DNA of 64,000 nt from Melampsora larici-populina 98AG31 (lineage: Eukaryota; Basidiomycota; Pucciniomycetes; Pucciniales; Melampsoraceae). Positions 13,670-25,422 of the stretch are shown in pieces. The notes under the pieces were generated by a model that ran no database searches, was not told the DNA's origin, and saw only the letters and a list, made by a program, of their open reading frames with translations. The stretch is from NCBI RefSeq assembly GCF_000204055.1, contig NW_006768812.1, positions 519,240-583,239 on the forward strand. Direction: 5' to 3'. How positions within the stretch are numbered: the stretch's first letter is position 1; each line of letters starts with the position of its first letter. A program made the translations under genes and the position numbers.

Positions 13670-13757
13670 TGCACATGTAGTGCCGTTGCATAGCGCACAA
13701 CGCATAGTGCACAAGGGTTTAGAGGTGGTCCTCGACCGCGACTCTCGTCCCCCATAG
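13670..13757 (-). repeat. Right terminal inverted repeat of the integrase-type element
   Basis: Reverse complement begins CTATGGGGGACGAGAGTCGC, matching 7308 onward, with the same TGTGCACTA-like subterminal motifs. TTTT follows at 13758-13761. Confidence 0.65.
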
Positions 13758-13761
13758 TTTT

Positions 13762-14460
13762 CCCTCGTGGGCATCCACAACAACGGCATCAATGCCCGTG
13801 AAAAACTACCACTTATAGGGATCTTCCCAAACTCTTGTGATCATTCCACATCTTGCCAACTTCTGTGAGTGTTCCGAAACCAGGGAAACTATCAAAAAGT
13901 GCTTACCAAATTGATGCTGGTCAACATGCTTGAAGCAACTCCTGGTACAGATAGTTCTTCAAGCATGTTGAATCAAAAGAGGGCCCTCAGTTTTGAACTT
14001 AATTTTGGGTCAATCCTTTTTGCATGAGTGCAATCATTTTCCACCATGGCGTCATTTTTGCAGTGAAACATTCTTATAAATACAGTGTCAGAAGTTCTGC
14101 TTTGGACAAACAATGCAAAAGGTGTATCCATATGACTAGTTTGTTCCATTCCAAGACCCTTGATGGGATTGATATTGTTTTCCTCATAGAAATTCATCAA
14201 AGTCCATAATTCTAATATTGTCCGCCGCTTCACAAGTGTGAGTACCGTGTAGAGCAATACCAACAAAGCTATGATATGATCAAGGATTTGGGGCAGGCAT
14301 AACAACCACAAGATCTGAATTCAGTGGTTGTGGGCATATACCCAGCGGGCTTCAAAAGATACTTGAACTCAGGTCCCTCATTTACGCTCAGAGATTCTGT
14401 TAACTGACCAAAATGGCTTGCAATCCAACATATTGATACCAGTGAGCTGGTGGTGTTCAA
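13762..14460 (-). pseudogene. Minus-strand gene remnant, 5' side of the insertion
   Basis: Reads GIDAVVVDAHEGK up to the element boundary, then continues in frame on the other side of it at 7303. A TAG interrupts this frame about 14 codons upstream. Further up, 14269-14460 encodes EGPEFKYLLKPAGYMPTTTE. That phrase weakly recalls the region after the zinc finger in hAT-type proteins, but I cannot assign it. Probably the 5' part of the gene whose 3' part lies at 6600-7307. Confidence 0.35.
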
Positions 14461-16440
14461 TCAGTGGGTCAATTGAGATTTTTGGATGCCTTGAACTCGC
14501 TTGGATTTGATTTAATTGATAACAATAAGCTAGATGTGTTTGACTAATGGTTTGTTTGTGATCTACTTGAATGAAACCAGATCCAAGTCAAATGAAATTT
14601 TATTGATAGACTGAAGGTGAATAATCAATGGTGTGATTTACAGATGACTGTAATTTCACATTTGTAGTATCCCTTGATGCTACACAAAAGTTTGTTTTCA
14701 CCCAGTGGCAAAGAAAACTATGTTGGGCAGATAAACCCAGCACTTGTGATTTTCTTTGCCCAGGTTTTTTTGTCCACATGAAGAAGTGGGAAAAGACAAC
14801 CTCTTCAATGGGCAGGAAGTATCTGTAATATTTGAATGCTTCAACATCCTCCTGGAATACAGGTTTACTTAAAAATTATGCAGCCTTATTCCAATTTGAA
14901 GTATGATCTATCATTATGATTACATGCTCCGGAGTTTGAACAGTTGAAGTTTGAGTGATTTTTGAATTTAGCCACATCATGTATAAGCATGTTATTATGA
15001 TAGGAATCTTTATTATGAGGTGTGCGTTAGCTTGAATCAAACTTGTCCAATTAGATCTCATTCATAGTGATTATGTACATATACCAAGAAGAAATTCATT
15101 CGCTCTCTTAATCTCCATCCTTTGTTTTAGTTATGTATCAACGGATTCCAATAAACATCATACAAAAATCAATTGGGTATTGGTGAAGATTGAGGGATAT
15201 GTGTGGCAACATTGATGAGTATCATCAGAAAATGCCTGTGCCCATATAGCCCTCAACCTTGACTAAAAAAAGTCAAATCCCATGTGTGTAAATAAGTCAC
15301 TCCAATTTTTTTTACCTTTCTTTGTAACAATGATTGTAGAAAGGAAGATTTTTGTACATAACTATGAAGCTCCTTGAACATAACTTCAATAGGTGATTTT
15401 TGATGACACATGCCCGTGATATTAGATTTGCCTTGTCACCAGCTTTAAGGGTGAAGTTGAAAGACTTTGTGCTCTGCCCATCATTGTTTTTCAGTCTTTC
15501 CTGCCTCACTTAATATATGTTATTCTATGGAAACATGTTGTACAAATTAATAGGGTCAAAGATTTGTGGTCATGGAAATGAACCAATTGTTCTGTGAAGT
15601 ATTTGTGCTTTGATAACAAACAGTTGATTGTATGGTGACTTCAAACAACCCATATATCTCATAGTGTAATTTGGTGGAAGATTATTTGCCCTCACCAACA
15701 TCATCTGATCTTCACACTTGCCCATCTATCTTAGATTATCACTCCCGCATTGTGATTATAATCAAGATAATTATTGTTACAAGTCTCTGCTGCTGGTCAC
15801 AGAATCCTTCACTTTTTTATCTCAGCTCCAAAGTCAAAACCAGATGGTCCAAACTCTATCAAATATTATCATACAGAATTTCTTCTCTCAAAATGGCAAA
15901 AAAGTCTGAAGCGAATGCCATTGGCTGGGTACCGCAAAGCCGAAGTGTTCACCAGGTTTTAAACACTGATTGTTCCTTGAAGAAACGCAAACACTCATAG
16001 GATTCAGAAGCTGTATGTATATAGAATGTATGATTACTTTCTTAACAGGGTTCACCCTAGACTTACGCACATTCTTTCAACTTCTAGAAAACAGTCAAGA
16101 CTTGGGGAAAAAAATGATATCCTCCCTGGAAGATCGTGGTATTTGAGTTGGTGCCAAAACTCAACGTAGCTGGAAACTTGAGTTGCTGCACAAGCATGTC
16201 AAATCAAAGAGGACTAGACTAGAAAACAAGAAAAGAACTGTTCAAAGTTTTTTACATTATTTTTGAGGTTATCACATCTACATCACCCCATTCTGATGAT
16301 GAAAGAATCACTACCTAGTAACCATTTGCTTAAACCACGGCAAATTCACCTTTGAAGTCAATCAACAAGAAATACCCTCGAAATACGTACCAACAGGTGT
16401 GTCTGCTTCTCTTTTTCTGTTGTGATTGGACTTTGTCTGA
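14461..16440. other. No gene recognised
   Basis: AT-rich sequence with short ORFs on both strands. No motif, terminal repeat or intron-exon pattern could be supported. Confidence 0.4.
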
Positions 16441-16449
16441 TCTCCCTCA

Positions 16450-18396
16450 AACCTCTGTCATATAGAAGCACCAGTGACCCAAATTCTGCATCAGCAATCA
16501 ACATCAATACCTCAGCAATCATCATCAACGGCACTACTTCCGAGCCTTGAACATAAGCGCTTTTTGTACCCTTGTCCCCAACCTACTAATTTATCTGCTT
16601 CTGTTGTCGACAAAGGGAAAGGGAAATCTAAAGCTCAATGTCCTTCTGAAGGTGAATTCATGCCTTCCAATAATGATGAAGATACAAGCAACAAGGAAGC
16701 ACCTCAATCCAAACATCAAACATCAGATGTGAAGACAAACAAAAAAAACATATACCTGAGAACATTACCTCCCCAAAGCAATCCAACAAAAGGACCCCTG
16801 AAAATATTTCATCATCAAAGTATATCCCATTTCCTTCTTCTCAGCACGCAGATCCTTCAGAAGATGTTCTTGGAAGAACCAGTGAGATAGGATCACATGA
16901 ATGGGTTATGGCGTCAATTTGTAAGTATTTCACTTGTCATGACTACTGATATAAAGGATATATATGATAATGACTGTTTGTATTTCGTGAATGCACTTAG
17001 TTCAAATGAAAAGTAGATTCATTAAAAGAGACAAAAGAATGGACAAGATGAGCAATGATTTCAATCTCCTTTCCGAAATTGTTAAAAAAGCACTCGGTAG
17101 TGAAGGGGCTGATGGGGGGAGAGCAGAAATGGATGCTACATCGAAGAAAATCAACACCTGTGGTGGTGCAGTTTCAGTGAGTTATATTTCCATCTGATTT
17201 TGCCTTGAAAAACACTTCATCAATGTCATTCTCCTCTTTTGAGACTACTTTCTCCTGGCGCCGGAGTCAATTTCACATCAATACACTGCTAGGGCAGCAA
17301 CAGCCTGAGAATGCTCTTCCCAGCCCAGCAGATGATTCTGAGAAAGAGTTTTGGACCTATGGTGCTGACACATGCAGGCACAATCTCAACTTACCTGAGG
17401 TGGAGCAAACATCAGATCCCTGCTTTCCGTACAAGAATGGGCCTGGACATAGAGATGCAACACCCCAGCAACTTTTGATAATATGGCAGATGATGAGAGA
17501 AGTCGGTGTCTTGACCTTTGGCCAAATTTTTCCACTTCACCATCTTCACAGGACAACAAGTTTCTTTGGGACATAGCGTGATGAATTTTTGTCGAACTAG
17601 TCAAGTGCAGAGATTATACTGGAGTTTCTCTTGAAAGTAATGGCATGGCAATGATCAAGAAAGCAGTTCAAGCACATATCCAATCATTAGCAAACGGTAA
17701 TCTGTCTTTGAACTCTGTATCATCACAAATCATCACATATTCATGTCAATCTTTTTTCAAGTCTAGATACCAAAAGCAAAGCTGGGATGCAGAACGCCTC
17801 AAGTCACAAATCAACACAATAGGAAGGACATCAAGATTGAGATATGTGAGTTGTTCTTGTGTTTTTGTCCTGTGAATTCAAGTAAATTGTCAGAGAACTA
17901 ACTATTCATATTATAATAGCTGAAAAAGTTACGAGACCAAGTTGTAATTGAAAACAAAAACAAAGCCTTATGGAAACTTTTGGATATCATTGATGTAGCA
18001 TGCAGTGATGTCAAGACCAATGATGAAGACTGCTCAGCCAATACCCCAAACTCCATTAAAGCACCTCTGTGTCACATTCTGAAGCTCAATTGGCGGAGCC
18101 CTAGATTAGAGTATGTTTTCAAGATGCTTGACTCATACAGATCTTAACTTGATGATAGTGTTCCCAAGACCCCCTGCTCATCCCCAAGCCGGGGTGGGGG
18201 ACGTCCAAGCAGACCTCACATGCAATCTGAAAGTGGGCGCAAAAGTCAGATTCAACCTCCAGAAGGCTTGCCAATAGATTTTTTTGTGAAGACTGGTACA
18301 AAGACCTTTGTCCCAAACAAAAACTTTCACTGAAGGTCAATCCAACCCCCCTTTTAAATCTCATCATTCCTGTCTCAAAAGAAAATTTAGCTTGAT
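16450..18396 (+). pseudogene. Relic of a large rust/basidiomycete gene family of unknown function
   Basis: Successive exon-like stretches run in several frames. They include a low-complexity Ser/Pro/Lys N-terminus (16474-16890), a charged helix with KRDKRMDKMSNDFNLLSEI (16991-17197), an acidic segment with SPADDSEKEFWTYGADTC, a QAHIQSLANG helix (17645-17848), then WRSPRLEYVFKMLDSY and LPIDFFCEDWY. The order of a helical segment, a WRSP motif, a short linker and LP-x-[DN]-[FW]-[FY] resembles a widespread uncharacterised family I associate with rust and mushroom genomes; this rests on memory. A probable intron starts at 17849 (GTGAGT). Frameshifts make it a relic. Confidence 0.45.
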
Positions 18397-19971
18397 ACAT
18401 TTAGTTTTAGATCAGTTCCTTCAAACGTCTGGAGATTTGATGCATACAGTTTGTAATGAACAAAAGTTCTGAAATTTGTAAAAATACGGCTCACATAGTC
18501 TTGATATCTCCCGCAAGCATGGTCAAAAGACATTTAAAAGGCGGAAAAAATTTGTTTTTGCATAACCTTGTTGCCTGGAAGTGATCTTTTTACATACAAG
18601 TATTTCAAATCTTGCACATCAAATTTTAAGTTCATCCATTTGATAAAACTTTACAGACCACCAACAAAAGAGTACTCCGCTGATATAGGTGAGTATTCTG
18701 TGACCACAAGACACTTTCAAGTTGATTTGATCAACAATCAACTAATTCCTCAAGTGATCTCCCATAACTATGTGTTTTTTAAGTGATGAATTGATAGGAA
18801 TCAATGGAGTTGGAGCAAGTAACAGCAAGCAGCATGTAGCATTATGTACAATAGAATTCAAATTTCACACAGCCTCAGGCACGTGCTGAGCCTGACTAAA
18901 CCTTCTAGCTCTCTTGTCAAATTGCCAAATGGCATATACCATTGGTTGGTCAGTGACTTATACAATTGTTACAATGTTTGCCGTCATCTAGTATTGGCGC
19001 AGGCCGCCTGATTTACATTTTTATAATCTTCTTTACTTCAATCAAATACGACTTCTGAGATCCTTTACGTGATTTTGCTTTGACCAATCTTGACTTCCAG
19101 TGTACTTGACTAAGATACAATCAAAGTAAGTTCAATTAATTTTACTTTCTATCTTCTTTGAATCAAATTCATCAAGAATGGTTTTAACTAACTCATCTCT
19201 TTTATTCCATTTAACTTCCATTCATCCATTGATATCAACTTTTAATCTACTTTACCTGATACAACACAATATCACATTGCAATATCTTCAATTCACATTG
19301 ATTGATTAGATTAATTATCCAAAGGACTATCATCATAAGCATTTGATTAATCTCAATATCAATTTTTTTTGTCATTAAGAATTATTTTAACTGACTACTC
19401 CTTCTTATTCCATTTGATTTCAAATTATCATTTACTGTACCCTACCATACCTTAAATTTAATTAGATCAATTCAATTGATTACCGGAAGAACTATAGTTG
19501 TAAGTTTTCATTGATTAATTTTGATGACTATCTTCTTTGAATCCGATCACCCAGAAGTGTTTAAGACACTGGGAGGTATATTCTTTGCTTACATGGGAAG
19601 TATCAAGTCTCGCATGCCCTCAAGCTCACAACATTTGTTGTGGGTGTACCCTAGGGCTACGTGACTTGGTCAATACTTCTTTTGAAATCAATGAATGTAT
19701 CTTTCAGTGTTTTCAACATGGCCTCTTGTCCATATTTTCCAAGATAGTTGTGCTCTTTGTGCAGTCTAGGTTCAAACCTACTTTATTTGTTTATCATAAC
19801 TGTGGTCTTTGCTGCACGCAGCAGTTATGATATATCAGATATCAACAGATACCTGGTAGTGTGTGGGGAGCCAAACTATCTGGAAATTTTGGGATTTCTC
19901 TTGTTTGCCTTGAGTATTTTGGGACACTGTGACTGACAAGTTTCTTATTACTAGTTTTAGAAACATTTGAG
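18397..19971. other. No gene recognised
   Basis: Strongly AT-rich, with repeated CTTTAC/CATTTGAT-like stretches between 19050 and 19500. Possibly an old, decayed transposon; no ends identified. Confidence 0.4.
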
Positions 19972-21345
19972 ATGGCTAAGAAACAACAAAAACATTGTTC
20001 CAAATTGACTGAGATAAAACGCAAACAGGATCATCAAGATTGTTTGTTACTGAAGAGTACTGAGAAGAAAGCAAACATAATTCTTCACACTCCAAAAATC
20101 ATTGAGACTCCGAATGAATCAATATTATCTAACCAATTCAAAGCCCAAGCAGAGTACAAAGAGAAAATCAAAGAGAGGTTTAGTCTGCCTCCTGACACAG
20201 CCTTTTTTCACCAAGGAGATCATGGTGAAAACAATTTAATTGAGTTGAAATATGGAACTGTTGTCATACTTGATACATCAGGAATGAAGATGATTTCTGT
20301 GATTCATTTCAATGAACAACAATATATTGAAGATGATGGAACACGTGTTCAGACTGAGGCTAGTTCAAGACTCTTCAAGCAATTCAAGCAATCAATGTTG
20401 ACTATGTATCAACATGGAACCACATGAAATAAAATTAGAAAGAATGGACCACCGATCAGAGTCAGGAAAAACAGAAGAGGTGATATGTTTGCAATTGGAA
20501 TGCAACCCGGGTATCTTAAAGGAGGTGCTGGAGGTAAGTGATTTGTATTAACCTTATCAATTATTTCATCTTTGATTTTGTGGGATCTCAGGACTGTATC
20601 ACATCAATCAAGTGACAGCTTGTTCAGTGCTACTTATGGAAAAAGATCTCAGACGTCAAAATAATCTCCCTTATATCCAGCACTTTCTAGCTGGACAATT
20701 CTCTTCTCTTGCTCTTGGTGCCTTTCAATCCAATGCTCAGCTGTGTGCTAGATACGGTAATTTTTCATGGGCTTCTAAATTGTTCTTAAACTCACCCAAT
20801 GGAAATGCATTTAGAGCCAACTTCATCATGACTCGCGATGAATGGAACAACACGGTCCACAATGATTGCAATGCAACTGGGTATTCTTCTGGAATATTTA
20901 GCTTGATGAGACACTTGACAGGAAAGCTTTATTGATGTGGTAAGAAATCACCACATGGATATGCACTGCCAGCATAGATGCCTCGGGTTGAGAAATCCAA
21001 GGCATCATTGGAGGCAAATCCTCGGACAGACCTTGTCTGAGGTTTTTGCCCTGGAAATAACCTTGGATCAAAACCTTGGGAAGCTTCTGTCCGAGGTTTT
21101 GCATCCGAGGATACCTCGGATTTTGTGATCCGAGGTAAATATGTTGGCAGTGATGTGAAGGATGGTTACTTTTGGTTTCCTGATCAAAATGTTCAAGTAT
21201 GTTTTGAAGCATGTGATGGTATTGTGGAGATGGTCTGGGCCACCAATGTCAGACACCAACCCGCAGAATCCACCACTCATGATTCCACGGGCCAACGTAT
21301 CATCCCAAATGATGTGGTAATCACTTGATTTGGATCATCATGTCA
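19972..21345 (+). pseudogene. Tet/JBP-like 2-oxoglutarate/Fe(II) dioxygenase pseudogene
   Basis: Starts MAKKQQKHCSKLTEIK. The N-terminal region ends with MFAIGMQPGYLKGGAG, then an intron at 20534-20591 that splices in phase. The core has VHNDCNATGYSSGIFSL, supplying an HxD iron-binding pair, and later FWFPDQNVQ and a second candidate histidine in ATNVRHQ, followed by GQRIIPNDVVIT. The order HxD, then H, then a basic residue fits the 2OG-Fe(II) fold, and lineage-expanded Tet/JBP-like genes are known from basidiomycetes, some tied to transposons. Breaks: TGA at 20425, 20933 and 21326 (the last two after T), and a foldback insertion at about 20967-21152. Family assignment is by motif pattern only. 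Confidence 0.55.
20967..21152. mobile_element. Foldback MITE inside the Tet/JBP-like pseudogene
   Basis: Inverted ends CTGCCAGCATA and CTGCCAACATA (right end reverse-complemented), with internal arms rich in CCTCGGA/TCCGAGG that pair across the element. It separates two parts of one reading frame. No coding capacity. Confidence 0.55.
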
Positions 21346-21349
21346 AGTT

Positions 21350-23418
21350 TCAAAGTCAAGTGTTTCACAAATCAATGGAATTACAAAGTTAAAAGGTAAC
21401 ATGGATGAAGAAGAGTTAAAAAGCTTTTTCAAAACAAAGGTAGAAAATTATTTCATCAACATTAAACGTAAATGTCAATCACTCAGAAAAATGACAATCT
21501 TGTATCTACTTAAGAGTTATTTTGAAATTGTTGATATTAGTCATTCTTCATCATGAAATTTACTCTAAGTTTTTCTCAAATTTCTCGTCAGTTGATAATG
21601 TTGTTGAGAGGAAATCAACGTGAACGGCTGCACAGAAAACATAGATGCCTTGGATTGACAAGTCCAAGGTATCATCAGATTCAAAACCTTGGACAGAATC
21701 TTTCCAAGGTTTGCTCTTTTTGGTAGGATTTTTGATTTAATTTGTGGCTTCAGATTTCAAAAGCCAGCACCATCACAGAATTGCCGCCACCCTTGAATAC
21801 CTGTTTTACGCAAAAGCATTCCAACCAAAGCTACAACCATCAGTCTTGATGTACTAAACAATAAGAATATTTGACTTACTTGGTTTGTTTGTGGGCTTGT
21901 GAGTCTGGTTCTTTGACTCTTTCTAGACATATATAGAGATTAGGGCTGATTGGGGATGTCTTTCATTTAACCTTTTAATCAAAAGGGATTCTATGAAAGA
22001 CCTGGCTTTGGAAGATTGCAGTGCGTTTGGGACATGATCAGATCTGAAATCAATCATTTGGCAATTAGAGAATGTAAATCTCCATGGCTTTGGATCAGAG
22101 GTGGGGATTATCTTCCACTTGAATTACAATCCCGTAAATATATATGTACACCAGCTGATTCTTTACCTTTTCAGATTCTTTAGGTGAAGTTGCTTTCACT
22201 TGATCCATGGCTTTCTCTCTCTTAGAATATGTTTTGATCAAATCATGTCTCATCCACATCAAAGCCCAATCTTTCTACCCAAATACATTCTTCAACATAT
22301 CTGTGATGAAGAAAACAAAAATAAAAAGTTCATCACACAACTCTTTCTAAGTGAAGCCATTCCCTCTCAAATTTTAGAAATGACTAGCAGTTTAGCGGCG
22401 GGTGCCGCTTTTCACCACTTGACAACATCCAACCAAATGCATAAAATGCACCCACATATACTCAAAACATAGTTATCCTCAAGTTATACACGTAGGAAGA
22501 AAGAGCGTGTGGAACCAAAATTATAATACATACAATATAGCAATTTAATAATCAAAACTTTTCATATATGGACACATGAATAAAGCTGAAGTTATCAAAG
22601 TCACTTTTACCTAAAACTCATGATGTATTTGCCCAATTCAATGAAGATTGAAAGCGGATACTATGTCAAGCAGAGATAAAGGACTGCATGCTGACAAATC
22701 ACAACTACTTTGATGAAGTCTCAACAAACAGACTGATGGCCCTACACTGATGAAAAATCCAAAAAATCCAAAAAATCCACACCTAGGTACGAATCAATCT
22801 TTTATCAAAGCTGTACTTAACAAACCCCATGGCAGCACCACAAAGGTGAAAAGATGATTATTCACTCAAACACTAAGAGATGACCACAATCTGCTAGACA
22901 AAATACAAAGATGACATTGTAATATAGAATTAATATACCCCACATGATGAACAGACAAAAAAAAATATCAACCACTAAGCAAGACACACTGATCCACAGT
23001 GAACCCACATACCTGATAGCATTTATATACCCGGTCAATGACTAAGTCATAGATCCTAACCATTGATGCAAAGCATCCGAAGTTAGATATTGAATGAAGT
23101 GAAAGAAAGAAAGACTATTCGCGGACTAACAATTCCTCATGTGACAATTCAGGTCTAAAAACACAAGTTATACCATGTGCAGCAAACCGGCTGACAAAGC
23201 CCTCACCCTCCGTAATACTACCACCAACAGAATATATAAATACCATGAATTTTGAATTGCCAGGAAAAATACCCTTATTGTTGCTCAGGCCTGTTAGCAT
23301 GCCATCCCAGTACTTTCTCCCATGCTAATATGACGTGACAAATACAGCAACTGTCTTGAAAATTGGACAAAGCAACCATCTCAGATCCTTCTCATAACTA
23401 CTACCATAAACACTACGT
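21350..23418. other. No gene; second copy of the foldback motif
   Basis: Around 21632-21715 there is a half copy of the 20967 foldback element (CATAGATGCCTTGGATTG, then CCAAGGTATCATC and CCTTGGACAGA), with CG changed to TG relative to that copy. The rest is AT-rich without a recognisable gene. Confidence 0.4.
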
Positions 23419-23870
23419 TGTAGAACTCCTACACAGTGTAGCGTAGGCTGAGCCGGAGAGGGGACAAAGTACAACCGTAGAGGGAGGAAGTACAGCAGAT
23501 TTGCAGTTAAGCTGCCCTCAACCTTTAGAAATCTCTAAGTTCAGAGCAGAGGAGTGCAATTCTAAAACAAACCTTCTTGCTACACACAACAAACACTTTC
23601 AAAAAATTTCCCACACTAAGATCATGAAAGTAGACTAATAAAAAATTAAAAGACTGATGATGGTGATGAGGATAGAAGTTGATTAAACTTCTACAGATAG
23701 AGTTGAGATGATTGAAGTTTATTTTCCAAAAAAATTCCACAAAAAAAAACTACACTAAAACTTGAGACACACACAGATACTACTATTCAATTACTATCTT
23801 TCCTAGATAGTTAACACAGACTCTTTCTTTGTTCAGACTTTAAAACTAAGAACTAACACTTTTACAAGTC
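23419..23870 (+). repeat. Solo-LTR-like repeat, copy 1, left part
   Basis: Starts TGTAGAACTCCTACACAGTG after ACGT (23415-23418), like the copies at 25423 and 36884, and shares CTAAGAACTAACAC with the 36884 copy. It is cut by the Harbinger element at 23874 and resumes at 30669. The end of this copy is not identifiable. Confidence 0.6.
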
Positions 23871-24924
23871 TGAGGGCTCCTTTGGTAGAGCTTACGAAAT
23901 TTTGTACCTTATAAAAGGTACCAAATTTCCGGCCCCGGAAAGTCAAATTTTGCTGTAAGTTGACTTTTATCGGACTTTTTGATAAAAGTCAACTTAAAAG
24001 TACCAAAAAGCCATAAGCTGTTTGGTAGCCAAAAGCAATTGACCCTTGTTGACCGTTCACAATTGAACACATCAACTTTGTTGATCAACCCTTGCTGATC
24101 ACAACAACGGTTCACAACCTGTTTAGACCAACCCACTTGTACATCAGCATAAACTGAATGTCCGACTCCTCTGCGTCTTCCAGGGAGTTAGATTGCCTTC
24201 TTCTCAAATCATCTTCCTCCGAGGAAAGCAACGGTGTAGACCATGATCAAGAAGTAATCAATCTCTTGTTAGCAGCTGCTCAAGACCGTGCTGAACTAGC
24301 ACAGCAACCCAAAGTCCCTTGTCAAACATCTGCTTTACGCGGCTATATGTACAAGCAAGAAATCGTGGCCGGAAGTCCAGTCAGATTTTGTGATGTGTGC
24401 CGCATGGATCGAGCAAACGTTTCTTCGACTCATAACTGCACTCCGGCCTTATTTGCAAGATACAATACATACTACAGCTGTAGAACAGATGATGATGTTT
24501 CTTTATATTGTTGGAAACACCGGGTCAACTGTACCGGCTGCTGAGCGATTTCAACACTCAGGAGAGAGTATTTCTAGATACTATAATAAAGTGGTATCAT
24601 CATTAGTAGATTTGAAAGATGAATTTATCGGACAGCCTGGGCCGGAATCCCCGAGACCTGTCCAAATTAGTTCAAGCACTCGATTCAGTCCATGGTTTGA
24701 TGGCTGTATTGGTGCAATAGATGGCACTCACATTCCAGCGAGTGTACCAGAGAAGGATCAAGCACCTTATCGAAATCGCAAGGGCTTTGTGAGTCAAAAC
24801 GTACTCGCCGGATGCAACTTCAATATGTCATTCAACTTTATCATGGCGGGATTTGAAGGAGGAAGTAGTGATGCTTGTGTTCTTGAAGTGGCCAGGCAAG
24901 ATGGAGCCTTTGTAATACCAGTCG

Positions 24925-24985
24925 GTGAGCAAGATAGTGGTATATTCAATTCCTTTCATTCGGTACTGACTTCTTTTATGTGTAG
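24925..24985 (+). other. Intron in Harbinger transposase
   Basis: 61 bp, GTGAGC donor, TACTGAC branch site, TAG acceptor. Splicing joins PVG to RYYLVDAGY in phase. Confidence 0.8.
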
Positions 24986-25422
24986 GAAGATACTATTTAG
25001 TTGACGCCGGCTATGCTAATGAGCCTGGCTTTCTTGCGCCTTTCAGAGGCGTTTGATATCACGTTAAGGAATGGGCAGAAGGAAATCGTGGGCCTGTGAA
25101 TGCTCAAGAGCTCTTTAACAAGCGGCATTCTGCGCTTCAAGGTTGTATTGAAAGGACTTTCGGGGTTACAAAAATGTGATTCCCTTGTACCCGCTTCATG
25201 AGAAAGTATCCAAATGAACAACAGGCCGATCTCGTTGTAGCACTGTGTGTACTTCAAAACATAATTCTACAAGGAGGCGAGGATAACTTCTTTGATGAAT
25301 TTGATCAAGATCAACAGGCCCGTGATCAAAACCTTGCTAATCGTGATTTCGAACACTTCGAGGTGGCTACTGTAGCAGACAGAGAAAATGCCAATCACGA
25401 TCGAATTATTTTGGCTGAGCGT

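Larger units (their letters stand above)
7308..13757. mobile_element. 6.45-kb TIR element with integrase-type transposase and alpha-kinase cargo
   Basis: Inverted repeats CTATGGAGGACGAGAGTCGC (left) and CTATGGGGGACGAGAGTCGC (right, reverse-complemented) bound the element, and similarity continues about 85 bp through GGACCACCTC and repeated TGTGCACTA motifs. TTTT flanks both ends (7304-7307, 13758-13761). Removing the element plus one TTTT leaves an open minus-strand reading frame across the junction. Inside are a minus-strand rve/DDE transposase relic and a plus-strand alpha-kinase relic. A 4-bp duplication with a retroviral-like integrase recalls Ginger-type elements; the exact superfamily is inference. 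Confidence 0.65.

Noticed and set aside
7308..13757. Maverick/Polinton, because of an integrase with inverted repeats
   Set aside because: No DNA polymerase B, packaging ATPase or capsid genes, and the element is too short with a 4-bp rather than 6-bp duplication.
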